From the NCBI RefSeq assembly GCF_009857595.1, contig NZ_WWCU01000006.1:124001-188000 (forward strand): a stretch of 64,000 bases of DNA, in the 5' to 3' direction. Each line of letters opens with the position of its first letter. Within the stretch, counting starts at the first letter, position 1. The translations under genes were made by a program, and so were the position numbers. The notes below the pieces were generated by a model. That model saw only the letters and a list, made by a program, of their open reading frames with translations, ran no database searches and had not been told where the DNA came from. Positions 1-9,051 of the stretch are shown piece after piece. The stretch comes from Pseudoduganella aquatica. GTDB lineage: Bacteria; Pseudomonadota; Gammaproteobacteria; Burkholderiales; Burkholderiaceae_D.

Positions 1-296
1 CCCATGGCGCGCACCGCCTCGTGGATAGGCTCGATCTGCAGGCGCAGGTCGTCCGGCATGGAGGCGCGGGTGGCCTTGTATTCCGGGTACATATCGTCGC
101 GGAAGGTCTTGCCCTTGGCGTCGAACACGCAGGCGATGTAGGCGGCGGGGAAATCGGCGCGCAGGCGGCGCAGCATGTTGACCATGCCGTGCATGGCGCC
201 GGTCGGATGGCCGTCCGGACTGCGCAGGTCGGGCAGCGCGTGGAAGGCTCGGTAGAGATAGCTGGAACCGTCAACCAGCAGCAGGGTCTTTTGCAT
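1..296 (-). CDS. polA: DNA polymerase I, N-terminal fragment (cut by window edge)
   Basis: DNA polymerase I fills gaps and removes 5' flaps and RNA primers in repair and lagging-strand replication. Only the first 98 residues lie in the window; the frame stays open to the left edge. What is visible is the beginning of the FEN-like 5' nuclease domain: the start [18 protein letters not shown] with its metal-binding Asp, then [12 protein letters not shown] and [18 protein letters not shown], all typical of bacterial PolA. It is divergent from the DUF2782-like gene, with about 140 bases between the two starts. Polymerase and proofreading domains cannot be assessed here. Confidence 0.93.
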   Translation of the reverse strand, partial: MQKTLLLVDGSSYLYRAFHALPDLRSPDGHPTGAMHGMVNMLRRLRADFPAAYIACVFDAKGKTFRDDMYPEYKATRASMPDDLRLQIEPIHEAVRAM

Positions 297-435
297 ATTA
301 GAAAATTAAGCGTTCCGGCGTTATAACAATGTAGTCGGCCATTATCGCAGACTATTTTAAAACCGGAACCGTGTCGGTTTGTTACAATGGGCACATACAG
401 AATCTAGCTATTCACTTAACAGGGCGGTATACATC

Positions 436-831
436 ATGCGTGCATCCATAATCTGGCCAGTCCTCATTCTCGCCCTGAACAGCGTCGCCCAGGCTCAAAC
501 GCCTTCGGCCGCGCCCCCCAAACTCGACAAAATCGAAGAAGTTGACACGCCGATCACGGTTACCACCAAGCCGGCCAACGAACGCAAGATCACGGAGAAA
601 CGCGAAGGCGGCCGTGTGACCGAGGCCAAAGTCAAGAGCGGCCCGAGCACCTACACCGTCAAGGCGCAGAACACCAGCAGCACCACGGCCCTGCCCGGCG
701 ACGCCGCCGGCTCGGCCAACCGTGGCCCGCAGTGGACCGTGATGGAATTCGACATCGGCAAGAAAAAGACCAAGCAGAAGGAAGGCGAAGCGGCCGACGA
801 CACGCCGGCCCCGCCGCCCGCCAAGCCCTGA
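436..831 (+). CDS. DUF2782-like secreted protein
   Basis: Predicted 131-residue exported protein of unknown function. I chose the ATG at 436, not an in-frame upstream codon, because it opens directly into a signal peptide ([20 protein letters not shown], cleavage after AQA). The mature part is polar and probably extended: [18 protein letters not shown] followed by STYTVKAQ resembles the core of the DUF2782 family, and the tail is Lys- and Pro-rich (TPAPPPAKP). It lies between polA and thrB, the usual place of this family in beta- and gammaproteobacteria. The family match is from memory of its pattern, so the exact assignment is moderate; the signal peptide is clear. Confidence 0.7.
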   Translation: MRASIIWPVLILALNSVAQAQTPSAAPPKLDKIEEVDTPITVTTKPANERKITEKREGGRVTEAKVKSGPSTYTVKAQNTSSTTALPGDAAGSANRGPQWTVMEFDIGKKKTKQKEGEAADDTPAPPPAKP

Positions 832-889
832 GCCTGCGCTGGTCCGCGACTTTCTTGCTCCCGCAGCTTACTTAAACAAACCTCTACTC

Positions 890-1846
890 ATGGCAGTTTT
901 TACCCCGGTCAGCCTGGATGACGTCAGCCAGTGGATCACGCAATTTCCTCTCGGCAAACCGGTCGCGATCAAAGGCATCGCGTCCGGCATCGAAAACAGC
1001 AACTTCTTCCTCACGACCGAGCGCGGCGAATATGTGCTCACGATCTTTGAGAACCTGTCTTTCGAACAACTCCCCTTCTATTTGAACCTGATGCGCCACC
1101 TGGCCGACCGGGGCGTGGCCGTGCCCGCGCCGATCGCCAACGCGGACGGTCAGCTGGTGGTGCCGCTGCACGGCAAGCCGGCCTCCATCGTCACCAAGCT
1201 GGTGGGCAAGTCGCAAATGGACCCGCAGCCGGTGCATTGCGCCGAAGTGGGCGCCATGCTGGCGAAAATGCACGTGGCGGCGCTGGACTACACCGGCACG
1301 CAGCCCAATCTGCGCGGCCTGGACTGGTGGAACTGGGCCACGCCGCAAGTGCTGCCCTTCCTGTCCGACGCGGAAGCGCACCTGCTGCGCGCCGAGATGC
1401 ATTTCCAGGAAGCGTTCTACGGCTGCGACACATACAAGCAGCTGCAGCAAGGCCCGGTGCACGCCGACCTGTTCCGCAACAACGTCATGTTCGACGGCGA
1501 CAAGCTCACCGGCTTCTTCGACTTCTACTTCGCCGGCTGCGACAGCTGGCTGTTCGACGTGGCGGTGACGGTCAACGACTGGTGCATCGACCTGGACACG
1601 GGCGTGCTGGACACGGCGCGCGTGCGCGCCATGCTGGACGCCTACCATGCCGTGCGCCCCTTCACCGAGGCGGAGCAGACCGCATGGCAGCCCATGCTGC
1701 GCGCCGGCGCGCTGCGCTTCTGGCTCTCGCGCCTGTACGACCTGCACCAGCCGCGCGAAGCGGAGATGCTCACGCCGCACGACCCCACGCACTTTGAACG
1801 CATCCTGCGCGAACGCATCGCCGTAGCCGCACCAGCACTGTACTGA
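890..1846 (+). CDS. thrB: Homoserine kinase
   Basis: Phosphorylates L-homoserine to O-phosphohomoserine, the penultimate step of threonine synthesis, in the cytoplasm. The 318-residue protein belongs to the aminoglycoside-phosphotransferase-like form of ThrB used by beta- and many alphaproteobacteria, not the GHMP form of E. coli. Visible marks are the N-terminal lobe ([15 protein letters not shown]), the catalytic loop [16 protein letters not shown] near residue 190-205, and the metal-binding [17 protein letters not shown] that follows. It begins 58 bases after the DUF2782-like gene, and the BPSS1780-type gene starts 14 bases after it, so the three are probably co-transcribed. Confidence 0.95.
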   Translation: MAVFTPVSLDDVSQWITQFPLGKPVAIKGIASGIENSNFFLTTERGEYVLTIFENLSFEQLPFYLNLMRHLADRGVAVPAPIANADGQLVVPLHGKPASIVTKLVGKSQMDPQPVHCAEVGAMLAKMHVAALDYTGTQPNLRGLDWWNWATPQVLPFLSDAEAHLLRAEMHFQEAFYGCDTYKQLQQGPVHADLFRNNVMFDGDKLTGFFDFYFAGCDSWLFDVAVTVNDWCIDLDTGVLDTARVRAMLDAYHAVRPFTEAEQTAWQPMLRAGALRFWLSRLYDLHQPREAEMLTPHDPTHFERILRERIAVAAPALY

Positions 1847-1860
1847 CACTGAAAACCGAT

Positions 1861-2646
1861 ATGGGCAAACTTCCCGCAAGCACCGGCTGGCTCTGGATCA
1901 AACAGGGCTACGGCATGTTCAAGCAGCAGCCAGGCAACCTGACGTCGCTGGCCATGCTGTACGCCATGCTGAATCTGCTGCTTAACATCGTGCCCTATAT
2001 CGGCCCGCTGGCCTGGGTGATCCTGACCCCGGTGTTCTCGGTAGCGTTAATACAGGCTGGCGCCGACGTGGAGCAAGGCAAGCGGGTAACACCGAAACTG
2101 CTGACGGTAGGCTTCCAGAAGCCGGCCTTCGGCAAACTGGTGGCGGTGGGCCTGCTGTACATGGCTGCCGCTGCGCTGGCCATCGGCCTGGCCACGCTGG
2201 CCAGCGACGGCATGCTGATCAAGCTGCTCACCGGCCAGGTGCCGCACAACTCGCCGGAAGCGCGCGACGCCAGCCTGGGCGGCGCCTTCCTGGTCATTAT
2301 GGCGGCCGGCATTCCGGCGGCCATGGCCTTCTGCTTTGCCGCGCCGCTGATCTACTTCCAGAAAATGGGCGTGGGCAAGTCCATCTTCTTCAGCTTCTTC
2401 GGCGTATGGCGCGCGTTCAAGACCTTCGCCGTTTTCCTGATCAGCATGTTCGGCCTGATGCTGCTGCTGTCGCAGACCGTGGCCCTGCTGTTCGGCCGCA
2501 CCCCCGCCTTGTATATGATGGTGATGCAGGTGGTGCTGGTGCTGTTCTCGGTGCTGTTCCACTGCTCGCTGTACGCCAGCTACCGGCAAATCTTCGGCAG
2601 CCCGGTACAGCCGCAGGACCCGCAGGAAAACCAGCCACAGGAATAA
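1861..2646 (+). CDS. BPSS1780-family integral membrane protein
   Basis: A 261-residue inner-membrane protein of unknown function. Several hydrophobic segments are plain: around residues 25-60 (SLAMLYAMLNLLLNIVPYIG), 95-115, 140-170, 185-205 and 215-240. The opening GWLWIKQGYGMFKQQPG and the overall layout match the betaproteobacterial family named after Burkholderia BPSS1780, related to DUF975-like membrane proteins. The C-terminus is short and polar (QPQDPQENQPQE). It closes the thrB unit and converges with uvrD; a palindromic repeat fills the 46 bases between the two stop codons. Confidence 0.8.
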   Translation: MGKLPASTGWLWIKQGYGMFKQQPGNLTSLAMLYAMLNLLLNIVPYIGPLAWVILTPVFSVALIQAGADVEQGKRVTPKLLTVGFQKPAFGKLVAVGLLYMAAAALAIGLATLASDGMLIKLLTGQVPHNSPEARDASLGGAFLVIMAAGIPAAMAFCFAAPLIYFQKMGVGKSIFFSFFGVWRAFKTFAVFLISMFGLMLLLSQTVALLFGRTPALYMMVMQVVLVLFSVLFHCSLYASYRQIFGSPVQPQDPQENQPQE

Positions 2647-2653
2647 GCAATCC

Positions 2654-2688
2654 GTAGGGCGGGTTAGCCCGCAGGGCGTAACCCGCCA
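2654..2688. repeat. Dispersed palindromic repeat, copy A
   Basis: Starts GTAGGGCGGGTTAG and ends GCGTAACCCGCCA, so the two arms pair. It fills the junction between two convergent stop codons, 7 bases after one and 4 before the other. It is one of eight copies in the window. Confidence 0.85.
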
Positions 2689-2692
2689 GACG

Positions 2693-5002
2693 TCAGCGTC
2701 CCAGCCGCTCCAGCTTCGCCACGCTCAAATCCAGCACCTTCATACCGTGGCTGCCGAAGTTGATCTGTGCGCGGCAGTTGGCGCCGCTGCCTTCGATATT
2801 GACGATCACGCCTTCTCCGAATTTGCCGTGCGAGACCGCCTCGCCGATGCGCCAGCCGCTGCCGCCGCCGGCTTTCTGCGCCATGCGCTGGGCCAGGGCG
2901 TTGTCGCTGCCCAGGTTCAGCGGCGCGTCGTCCCAGGCCGACTTCTTGTTGGCGAACCAGTGCGACTGCACCTTGGGCGACAGCCACTTCAGCGATTCCT
3001 CAGGCAGCTCGTCGAAGAAGCGCGACTTCATGTTGTAGCGGGTCTGGCCGTGCAGCATGCGGGTCTGCGAGAAGCACATGTACAGGCGCTTGCGCGCGCG
3101 CGTGATGGCCACGTACATCAGGCGCCGTTCCTCCTCCACGCCGCCGTCCTCTTTCGAGCTGCTCTCGTGCGGGAACAGGCCCTCTTCCAGGCCGGTGATG
3201 AAGACGTTGTCGAACTCCAGGCCCTTGGCCGAGTGCACCGTCATCATCTGCAGCGCGTCCTGGCCGGCTTGCGCCTGGTTGTCGCCCGCTTCCAGCGAGG
3301 CGTGCGACAGGAAGGCCGACAGCGGCGACATCACCGTGGCCAGCGGCGCGTCCGCGTCCAGTATCTCGATGCCGTCGGCGTTGACGATGGGCGCGCCGGC
3401 CTGCGCGTCCGCGCGCGGTCCCAGGTGCGCCGGGGCGCCCTGGCCATAGCCTTCTTCGGACACGAACTGCGTGGCCGCGCTCACCATCTGCTCCAGGTTC
3501 TCGACGCGGTCCGCGCCTTCTTTCTCGGTGGCGTAATGGCTCAGCAGCGTACTGCCTTCCAGCACCACGCGCACCAGTTCGGGCAGCGCCATCTGCTGCG
3601 TTTCAAAGCGCATGCCTTCTATCATCTTGACGAAGCCGGACAGCGAGCTGCCCGCCTTGCCCGACATATACGGCACCGCCGCGTACAGCGAAATGCCGTA
3701 CTGCTGCGCCGCGCCCTGCAGGTTCTCGATGGTGCGCACGCCGATGCCGCGCGTGGGGAAATTCACCACGCGCAGGAAGGCCGAGTCGTTGTGCGGATTG
3801 TCCATCAGCTGCAGATAGGCGATGGCGTGCTTGACCTCGGCGCGCTGGAAGTAGCGCAGGCCGCCGTACACATGGTAGGGAATGCCGGCCGAGAACAGCG
3901 CATGCTCGATCACGCGCGACTGCGCGTTGGAGCGGTACAGCACCGCCACTTCGCTGCGCGAGGCGCCTTCGGCGATGAGGTTCTTGGTTTCCTCGATAAT
4001 CCACTGCGCTTCCTGCAGGTCCGAGCTGGCCTCGTACACGCGCACCTGCTCGCCGTGCCCGGCGTCGGTGCGCAGGTTCTTGCCCAGGCGCTTGCTGTTA
4101 TTGGCGATCAGCATATTGGCCGAGTCCAGGATGTGGCCGTGCGAGCGGTAGTTCTGCTCCAGCTTGATCAGGTTCTGGACGTTGAACTCCTGCTCGAAGG
4201 CGCGCATATTGCCCACATTCGCGCCCCGGAAGGCGTAGATGCTCTGGTCGTCGTCGCCCACCGCGAACAGCGCGCTGCGGGCCTGGCTCTGGCCCTGGCC
4301 GGACAGCAGCTTGAGCCACTTGTATTGCAGGTCGTTGGTATCCTGGAACTCGTCCACCAGGATGTGCTTGAAGCGCTGCTGGTAGTGCTCGCGCAGCGGC
4401 TGGTTGCGGCTCAGCAGCTCGTAGCTGCGCAGCAGCAGTTCGGCAAAATCCACCACGCCTTCGCGCTGGCACTGGTCGTCGTACAGGCCGTACAGCTCCA
4501 CCATCTTGCGCTCGGCGGGATCGTGGGCTTCCACGTCGCCGGCGCGCAGGCCCGCGTCCTTGGCGCCGTTGATGAAGTACACCACCGACTTGGCCGGGAA
4601 CTTCTCGTCGTCGATATTGAAGGCCTTCAGCAGGCGCTTGATGGCCGACAGCTGGTCCTGCGAATCGAGAATCTGGAAGGTCTGCGGCAAGGCCGCGTCG
4701 CGGTAGTGGGTGCGCAGCAGACGGTTGCACAAGCCGTGGAAGGTGCCTATCCACATGCCGCGCGTATTGATCGGCAGCATGGCCGACAGGCGCGTGAGCA
4801 TTTCCTTGGCGGCCTTGTTGGTGAACGTTACCGCCAGGATGCCGGCCGGCGATACCTGGCCGGTCTGGATCAGCCAGGCAATGCGGGTGGTCAATACGCG
4901 GGTCTTGCCCGAGCCGGCGCCGGCAAGGATGAGGGCGCTTTGGGCCGGCAGCGTGACGGCGGCCAGTTGTTCGGGGTTGAGGTTGTGGAGGAGATTTTGC
5001 AT
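2693..5002 (-). CDS. uvrD: DNA helicase II, UvrD/PcrA type
   Basis: ATP-driven 3'-5' SF1A helicase for nucleotide excision repair, mismatch repair and clearing recombinase or stalled polymerase from DNA. The 769-residue protein starts MQNLLHNLNPEQLAAV; I took this ATG because the residues before it in frame do not resemble the family. Motifs in order: Q-motif NPEQLAAV, Walker A AGAGSGKT (27-34), Walker B VDEFQDTN, motif III GDDDQSIYAFRGA, QNYRS, motif V TVHSAKGLEFDNVF, and motif VI YVAITRARKRLY. The C-terminal part (GEAVSHGKFGEGVIVNIEG) is the Tudor-like domain that contacts RNA polymerase in UvrD/PcrA. It lies 54 bases after the M56 peptidase gene on the same strand. Confidence 0.95.
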   Translation of the reverse strand: MQNLLHNLNPEQLAAVTLPAQSALILAGAGSGKTRVLTTRIAWLIQTGQVSPAGILAVTFTNKAAKEMLTRLSAMLPINTRGMWIGTFHGLCNRLLRTHYRDAALPQTFQILDSQDQLSAIKRLLKAFNIDDEKFPAKSVVYFINGAKDAGLRAGDVEAHDPAERKMVELYGLYDDQCQREGVVDFAELLLRSYELLSRNQPLREHYQQRFKHILVDEFQDTNDLQYKWLKLLSGQGQSQARSALFAVGDDDQSIYAFRGANVGNMRAFEQEFNVQNLIKLEQNYRSHGHILDSANMLIANNSKRLGKNLRTDAGHGEQVRVYEASSDLQEAQWIIEETKNLIAEGASRSEVAVLYRSNAQSRVIEHALFSAGIPYHVYGGLRYFQRAEVKHAIAYLQLMDNPHNDSAFLRVVNFPTRGIGVRTIENLQGAAQQYGISLYAAVPYMSGKAGSSLSGFVKMIEGMRFETQQMALPELVRVVLEGSTLLSHYATEKEGADRVENLEQMVSAATQFVSEEGYGQGAPAHLGPRADAQAGAPIVNADGIEILDADAPLATVMSPLSAFLSHASLEAGDNQAQAGQDALQMMTVHSAKGLEFDNVFITGLEEGLFPHESSSKEDGGVEEERRLMYVAITRARKRLYMCFSQTRMLHGQTRYNMKSRFFDELPEESLKWLSPKVQSHWFANKKSAWDDAPLNLGSDNALAQRMAQKAGGGSGWRIGEAVSHGKFGEGVIVNIEGSGANCRAQINFGSHGMKVLDLSVAKLERLGR

Positions 5003-5056
5003 CCCGTGATTATACCGGGGCGGCGCGCGCCCCGGTGCAAAACACTGGATATCCAA

Positions 5057-7285
5057 TCAGCCCTTGGGGGCCGGGACCGCTTCGGCCTGGCCGTTGCGCA
5101 CGGCTTCCTGGATCAGCGCACGCACGGTCTGGTCGGCTTCGCGGCTCAGGCGGCCCTGCTCCCGGCCCAGCTCGCCCATCTTCCGGCCCAGCTCCTTCAT
5201 GGGCTTGCCGGCTTCGCGCATTTCCGCACTCAGCGCCTTCATTGGCTCCTGCTTGAGGGCCATTTCCGCGTGCATTTTTGCAAACTCGGCAGTCAGCTCC
5301 TTCATTTGCTTCTTGAAGGGCTCCATTTCCTTTTTCAGGGCCGCCATTTCGCGCTGCAGGGCCTCGCGGTCGGCGCCGGCTTCACCGTTGCGCTCCATCC
5401 GGCGCCCCACCGCTTCCATCTTGCGCGCCACGGCTTCCTGCTCGCGCGCCACTTGCTCGATCCTGGCGTGCGGCATACCGCGCTCCTGGCGCTCGGCCTG
5501 GTCGGACATCGCGCGCATTTTCTCGCCCAGCACGGCCATGGCCTTGCTGTGCTGCTCCATCTCCTTGCTTTGCTCTTTCATTTTCTGATCCATCGCGTCG
5601 GCCGGCGCCCAGGCGGCGTTGACCTTGGCCAGCAGTGCGGGATCCTTGATCAGCCAGGCCTGGCTACCGTCGCGGTACCAGATGAAGTCGCCCTTCACGG
5701 CGCCTTCCAGGCGGCTCAGTTCGGCCATGTCGTTGCGGCCGGAATAGATCGACTTGTAGCCGTCGCCGCGCCGGATGGCGTAGGCTTCCTTGGCGTTGTT
5801 GTTCATGGTCAGGCGGCCGAAGGTCATGCGGATGCGCCCGGGAGTGTGCGGGGCAGCCTGCTCGTCGGCCTGCATGGGCGCCGGCGGGGCCGGCGGCGCA
5901 GCCGGGGCTGCTGGAGCTGCCGGTGCGGCGGGGGCTGCTTTCGCTGCCGGAGCAGCCGGAGCCGCTGGGGCTGCCGGTGCGGCGGGGGCTGCAGGAGCAG
6001 CCGGGGCAGCCAAAGCCACCAAGGCGGCGGGAGCGGGACGGGCGGCAAGCGCGGGACGCGGTGCTGGCATCGGAGCGGCTGCGGGCGCCGGGGCCGGGAC
6101 TGGAGCGGCGTCCGGCACTGGCGGCACCGGCGCGGCGGCCGCGAGCATCATCGGCTGGGCAACGGCAGGCACCGGCGGCACGGCAGGCAGGGACTTGGGG
6201 GCGGCGGGCGCGTCAATAGCGGGCACGGCAGGAGCTGCCGGCGCGTCAACGGCGGGCGGCTGCGGGGCGGCGTGGGCGTACAGCACGGCGCAGGCGGTGC
6301 ACAGGCCAAGCAGGGGCGCGGCAATCTTCCAGCTCAGCGGCTGGCTGTCTGGGCGGACCAGACGTTTGATACGGGACATGAGGTTTCCTCCTTGAGCCCC
6401 CAGCGCAGGCTGGGGGGTAGCGAACTGGAAGCGGTCCAGTTCGGACAATGCAAGGGCCAGGCGCCGCGGTTCGCCGAGCGTGCTTGCGGCTAAATCATCT
6501 GCAATCTGCTCCCGTTCGTCGCGGATGTGCCGGGACAGCATCCACACGCTCGGGTGGTAAAACAACAGTATCTCGATCGCGCTCTGCACCAGGTTCACCA
6601 GGTAGTCATGGCGCTTGATATGGGCCAGTTCGTGCGCCAGCAGCGCTTCCAGAAGATCGGCCGGCATGCCGGTCAGCAGCGACGCGGGCAGCAGCACCAC
6701 CGGCTTCCAGCAGCCCGCCGTCATGGGCGAGTCCAGGTGGTCCGCCACGGCCAGCCGCACCGGACGGTCCAGCCCGAGACGCAGCGCCAGGCGGTCCAGG
6801 CGCTGCTGCCAGTGGGCATTCGGCACGGCCTGCGCCTCCAGCGTGCGCTCGCGCACCCAGAGCAGGCCCAGCGACAGGCGCACCGTCATGAACGCGGCCC
6901 CGCTGGCCCACAGCAGCACCAGCCAGGGCAGCTGGCGCTGCAGCATGTATTGCCAGGAAATGAGTTGGTCGCCATCCATGAGCACGGGCACGCCCAGGCC
7001 AGCGGATGCCGCGCCGGCAGGAGCGGCCGCCATCAGCAGCGCGGCGGGATCGGCGGCGGGCGCGGCGCTGGCCGCGTCCAGCAGGCGCCAGACGATACCG
7101 GCCAGCGGCAGCGCGGCGCACAGCAGCAAGGCGCCGCAGGCAATCGCGTAGCGCGCCTGGGGACGGGCGTTGCGCAGCAGTTGCAGCGCCAGTGTCGCCG
7201 CCCAGCCGATCAGCAATCCCTGCCACACAAAGTGCAGCAGCGACCAGCCTATGGCAGGCATCAGCAGGGACAGCAACTCGGCCAT
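5057..7285 (-). CDS. M56 family (BlaR1-like) membrane metallopeptidase with Pro/Ala linker and coiled-coil tail
   Basis: A 742-residue inner-membrane zinc peptidase. The N-terminal third has transmembrane segments (near residues 8-35, 48-66 and 118-142) and the zinc site HELAH at 218-222 with EREQIADDLAA about 30 residues later. A further hydrophobic segment lies near 315-335. After that comes about 150 residues of almost pure Ala/Pro, encoded by repetitive DNA at 5860-6250. The last 250 residues hold a small globular part (RIRMTFGRLTMNN..) and then a long Met/Lys/Glu-rich coiled coil. There is no penicillin-sensor domain and no adjacent BlaI/MecI-type repressor gene, which M56 sensors normally have. 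The SD AAGGAG precedes the ATG by 5 bases. Function is unknown; a signalling or envelope-stress peptidase is an inference. Confidence 0.85.
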   Translation of the reverse strand: MAELLSLLMPAIGWSLLHFVWQGLLIGWAATLALQLLRNARPQARYAIACGALLLCAALPLAGIVWRLLDAASAAPAADPAALLMAAAPAGAASAGLGVPVLMDGDQLISWQYMLQRQLPWLVLLWASGAAFMTVRLSLGLLWVRERTLEAQAVPNAHWQQRLDRLALRLGLDRPVRLAVADHLDSPMTAGCWKPVVLLPASLLTGMPADLLEALLAHELAHIKRHDYLVNLVQSAIEILLFYHPSVWMLSRHIRDEREQIADDLAASTLGEPRRLALALSELDRFQFATPQPALGAQGGNLMSRIKRLVRPDSQPLSWKIAAPLLGLCTACAVLYAHAAPQPPAVDAPAAPAVPAIDAPAAPKSLPAVPPVPAVAQPMMLAAAAPVPPVPDAAPVPAPAPAAAPMPAPRPALAARPAPAALVALAAPAAPAAPAAPAAPAAPAAPAAKAAPAAPAAPAAPAAPPAPPAPMQADEQAAPHTPGRIRMTFGRLTMNNNAKEAYAIRRGDGYKSIYSGRNDMAELSRLEGAVKGDFIWYRDGSQAWLIKDPALLAKVNAAWAPADAMDQKMKEQSKEMEQHSKAMAVLGEKMRAMSDQAERQERGMPHARIEQVAREQEAVARKMEAVGRRMERNGEAGADREALQREMAALKKEMEPFKKQMKELTAEFAKMHAEMALKQEPMKALSAEMREAGKPMKELGRKMGELGREQGRLSREADQTVRALIQEAVRNGQAEAVPAPKG

Positions 7286-7310
7286 GAATAACTCCTTGAA
7301 ATATGCAATG

Positions 7311-7345
7311 TAGATTAAATGATCTAGAACTCTCTGTCTAGAACT
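7311..7345 (-). promoter_or_regulatory. Repeat-rich operator candidate upstream of the M56 gene
   Basis: On the + strand TCTAGAACT occurs twice (7323-7331 and 7337-7345), 14 bases apart, next to an inverted TAGAT-N6-ATCTA (7311-7326). This AT-rich patch sits 25-60 bases upstream of the M56 start, where a repressor would act. No known operator is matched exactly. Confidence 0.4.
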
Positions 7346-7426
7346 TTTTTTCTACTTCCAACCGTGACGGCGTCAGCATGAATGTAGCGGCGGGCGCCGC
7401 CAGGAGCGAGGGATTTGCGACAGAAC

Positions 7427-7449
7427 GCCGCCTGCGCGGAGCAGGCGGC
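7427..7449 (-). terminator. Hairpin downstream of frmA
   Basis: A perfect 9-bp stem (GCCGCCTGC/GCAGGCGGC) with a 5-base loop lies 14 bases past the frmA stop. On the transcribed strand it lacks a following T-run, so it is at best a weak or Rho-assisted terminator. Confidence 0.35.
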
Positions 7450-7462
7450 AAAAATGCGGAGT

Positions 7463-8569
7463 TTAGAACTCGACCACGGAACGGATCGACTCGCCGGACT
7501 TCATCAGGTCAAAGCCCTTGTTGATGTCTTCCAGCTTCAGCTTGTGGGTGATCAGGTCGTCGATATTGAGCTTGCCTTCCATATACCAGTCGACGATCTT
7601 CGGCACGTCGGTGCGGCCGCGCGCGCCGCCGAAAGCGGAGCCCTTCCACACCCGGCCCGTCACCAGCTGGAACGGACGGGTGGAGATCTCCTGCCCCGCC
7701 GCCGCCACGCCAATGATGATGGACTGGCCCCAGCCCTTGTGGCAGCACTCCAGCGACTGGCGCATGGTGGTGGTGTTGCCGATGCACTCGAAGCTGTAGT
7801 CGGCGCCGCCGTCCGTCAACTGGACGATGGCGTCCACCACGTTTTCCACCTTGGTCGGGTTGATGAAGTGCGTCATGCCGAACTTGCGCGCCATCTCTTC
7901 GCGCGCCGGGTTGATGTCCACGCCGATGATCTTGTCGGCGCCCACCATCTTGGCGGCCTGGATCACGTTCAGGCCGATGCCGCCCAGGCCGAACACCACC
8001 ACATTGGCGCCCGCCTCCACTTTGGCGGTGAACAGCACGGCGCCCACGCCGGTGGTGACGCCGCAGCCGATGTAGCAGACCTTGTCGAACGGCGCGTCCG
8101 AGCGGATCTTGGCCAGCGCGATCTCCGGCACCACGATGTAGTTCGAGAAGGTGGACGTGCCCATGTAGTGGAAGATGGGCTTGCCGTCGATGGAGAAGCG
8201 GCTGGTGGCGTCCGGCATCAGGCCGCGGCCCTGGGTGGAGCGGATCGACTGGCACAAGTTGGTTTTTTGCGACAGGCAGAATTTGCACTGGCGGCACTCC
8301 GGCGTGTACAGCGGAATGACGTGGTCGTCCTTCTTCAGCGATTTCACGCCCGGACCCACGTCCACCACCACGCCTGCGCCCTCATGGCCCAGGATGGCGG
8401 GGAAGATGCCTTCCGGGTCGGCGCCGGACAGGGTGTAGTAGTCGGTGTGGCAAATACCGGTGGCCTTGATTTCCACCAGCACTTCGCCCTCGCGCGGGCC
8501 GCCCAGCTCCACTTCCTCGATGGTCAGCGGAGCGCCGGATTTCCATGCAACGGCTGCTTTGGTTTTCAT
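7463..8569 (-). CDS. frmA: S-(hydroxymethyl)glutathione dehydrogenase / class III alcohol dehydrogenase
   Basis: Oxidises S-hydroxymethylglutathione (formed from formaldehyde and glutathione) to S-formylglutathione using NAD+; the class also reduces S-nitrosoglutathione. The 368 residues match the class III family in length. Visible: the catalytic-zinc Cys in GICHTDYYTLSG, GHEGAGVVVDVGPGV, the four structural-zinc cysteines in PECRQCKFCLSQKTNLC, CGVTTGVGAVL, and the dinucleotide fold GLGGIGLNVIQAAK. The start MKTKAAVAWKSGAPL is typical. No frmB esterase or frmR repressor is adjacent, so detoxification must be completed by genes elsewhere. Confidence 0.95.
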   Translation of the reverse strand: MKTKAAVAWKSGAPLTIEEVELGGPREGEVLVEIKATGICHTDYYTLSGADPEGIFPAILGHEGAGVVVDVGPGVKSLKKDDHVIPLYTPECRQCKFCLSQKTNLCQSIRSTQGRGLMPDATSRFSIDGKPIFHYMGTSTFSNYIVVPEIALAKIRSDAPFDKVCYIGCGVTTGVGAVLFTAKVEAGANVVVFGLGGIGLNVIQAAKMVGADKIIGVDINPAREEMARKFGMTHFINPTKVENVVDAIVQLTDGGADYSFECIGNTTTMRQSLECCHKGWGQSIIIGVAAAGQEISTRPFQLVTGRVWKGSAFGGARGRTDVPKIVDWYMEGKLNIDDLITHKLKLEDINKGFDLMKSGESIRSVVEF

Positions 8570-8640
8570 GCTTGTTTCCTGTGTACGTTGGGGATTGCCC
8601 TGATAAGCGGGATACCCGAATCATAACAAGGAAAATAAGA

Positions 8641-9051
8641 TTACACCGGCAATAAGGCCAACCCCTGTTCCGGCCTTTCGTCCCACAGGCGGCGCAGCTG
8701 GCCGGCCAGGCGCAGCGGTTCGAGCGGCTTGGCGATGATGCCGGCCGCGCCGGCCGCCACGTAGCGCGCCATTTCACCGGCCGACACCGCGCCGGTGACG
8801 AACATGGCCGGCGTATGGCACAGGTGCGGTATGCTGCGCAGCTGCGCCAGCGTGGCCACGCCGTCCATGCCGGGCTCCTGCACGTCCAGCAGGATCAGAT
8901 CGGGATGAAAGTCAGCCCCCAGGCGCAATGCCGCCAGGCCCGAACTGCACTCGCGCACCTTGAAATTGCCGATCACTTCCAGCGCCATCTTGGCCACGCC
9001 GCGCACGTGCGGGTTGTCTTCAACATACAGTATGCTGTTCAGCACGCCCAT
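8641..9051 (-). CDS. Stand-alone receiver-domain response regulator (1)
   Basis: A 136-residue single-domain CheY-like receiver with no output domain. The phosphorylation set is complete: acidic pair in ILYVEDN, the phospho-acceptor Asp in LILLDVQEPGMDG, Thr in FVTGAV and Lys in IIAKPLEPL. I chose the ATG at 9051, which overlaps the stop of the preceding receiver gene by one base (TGATG), so the two are translationally coupled. No histidine kinase is nearby; partners are unknown. Confidence 0.88.
   Translation of the reverse strand: MGVLNSILYVEDNPHVRGVAKMALEVIGNFKVRECSSGLAALRLGADFHPDLILLDVQEPGMDGVATLAQLRSIPHLCHTPAMFVTGAVSAGEMARYVAAGAAGIIAKPLEPLRLAGQLRRLWDERPEQGLALLPV

Noticed and set aside
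5860..6250. GC-rich repeats that could be taken for a CRISPR or tandem-repeat locus
   Set aside because: They are in frame within the M56 gene, encode Ala/Pro, and lack constant repeats with unique spacers. No CRISPR array was seen in the window.
2747..6493. Very long reading frame (about 1250 codons) on the + strand opposite uvrD and the M56 gene
   Set aside because: Composition is biased to Ala, Arg, Gly, His and Gln with no family pattern, and it lies entirely opposite two clear genes. Long antisense frames are expected in high-GC DNA.
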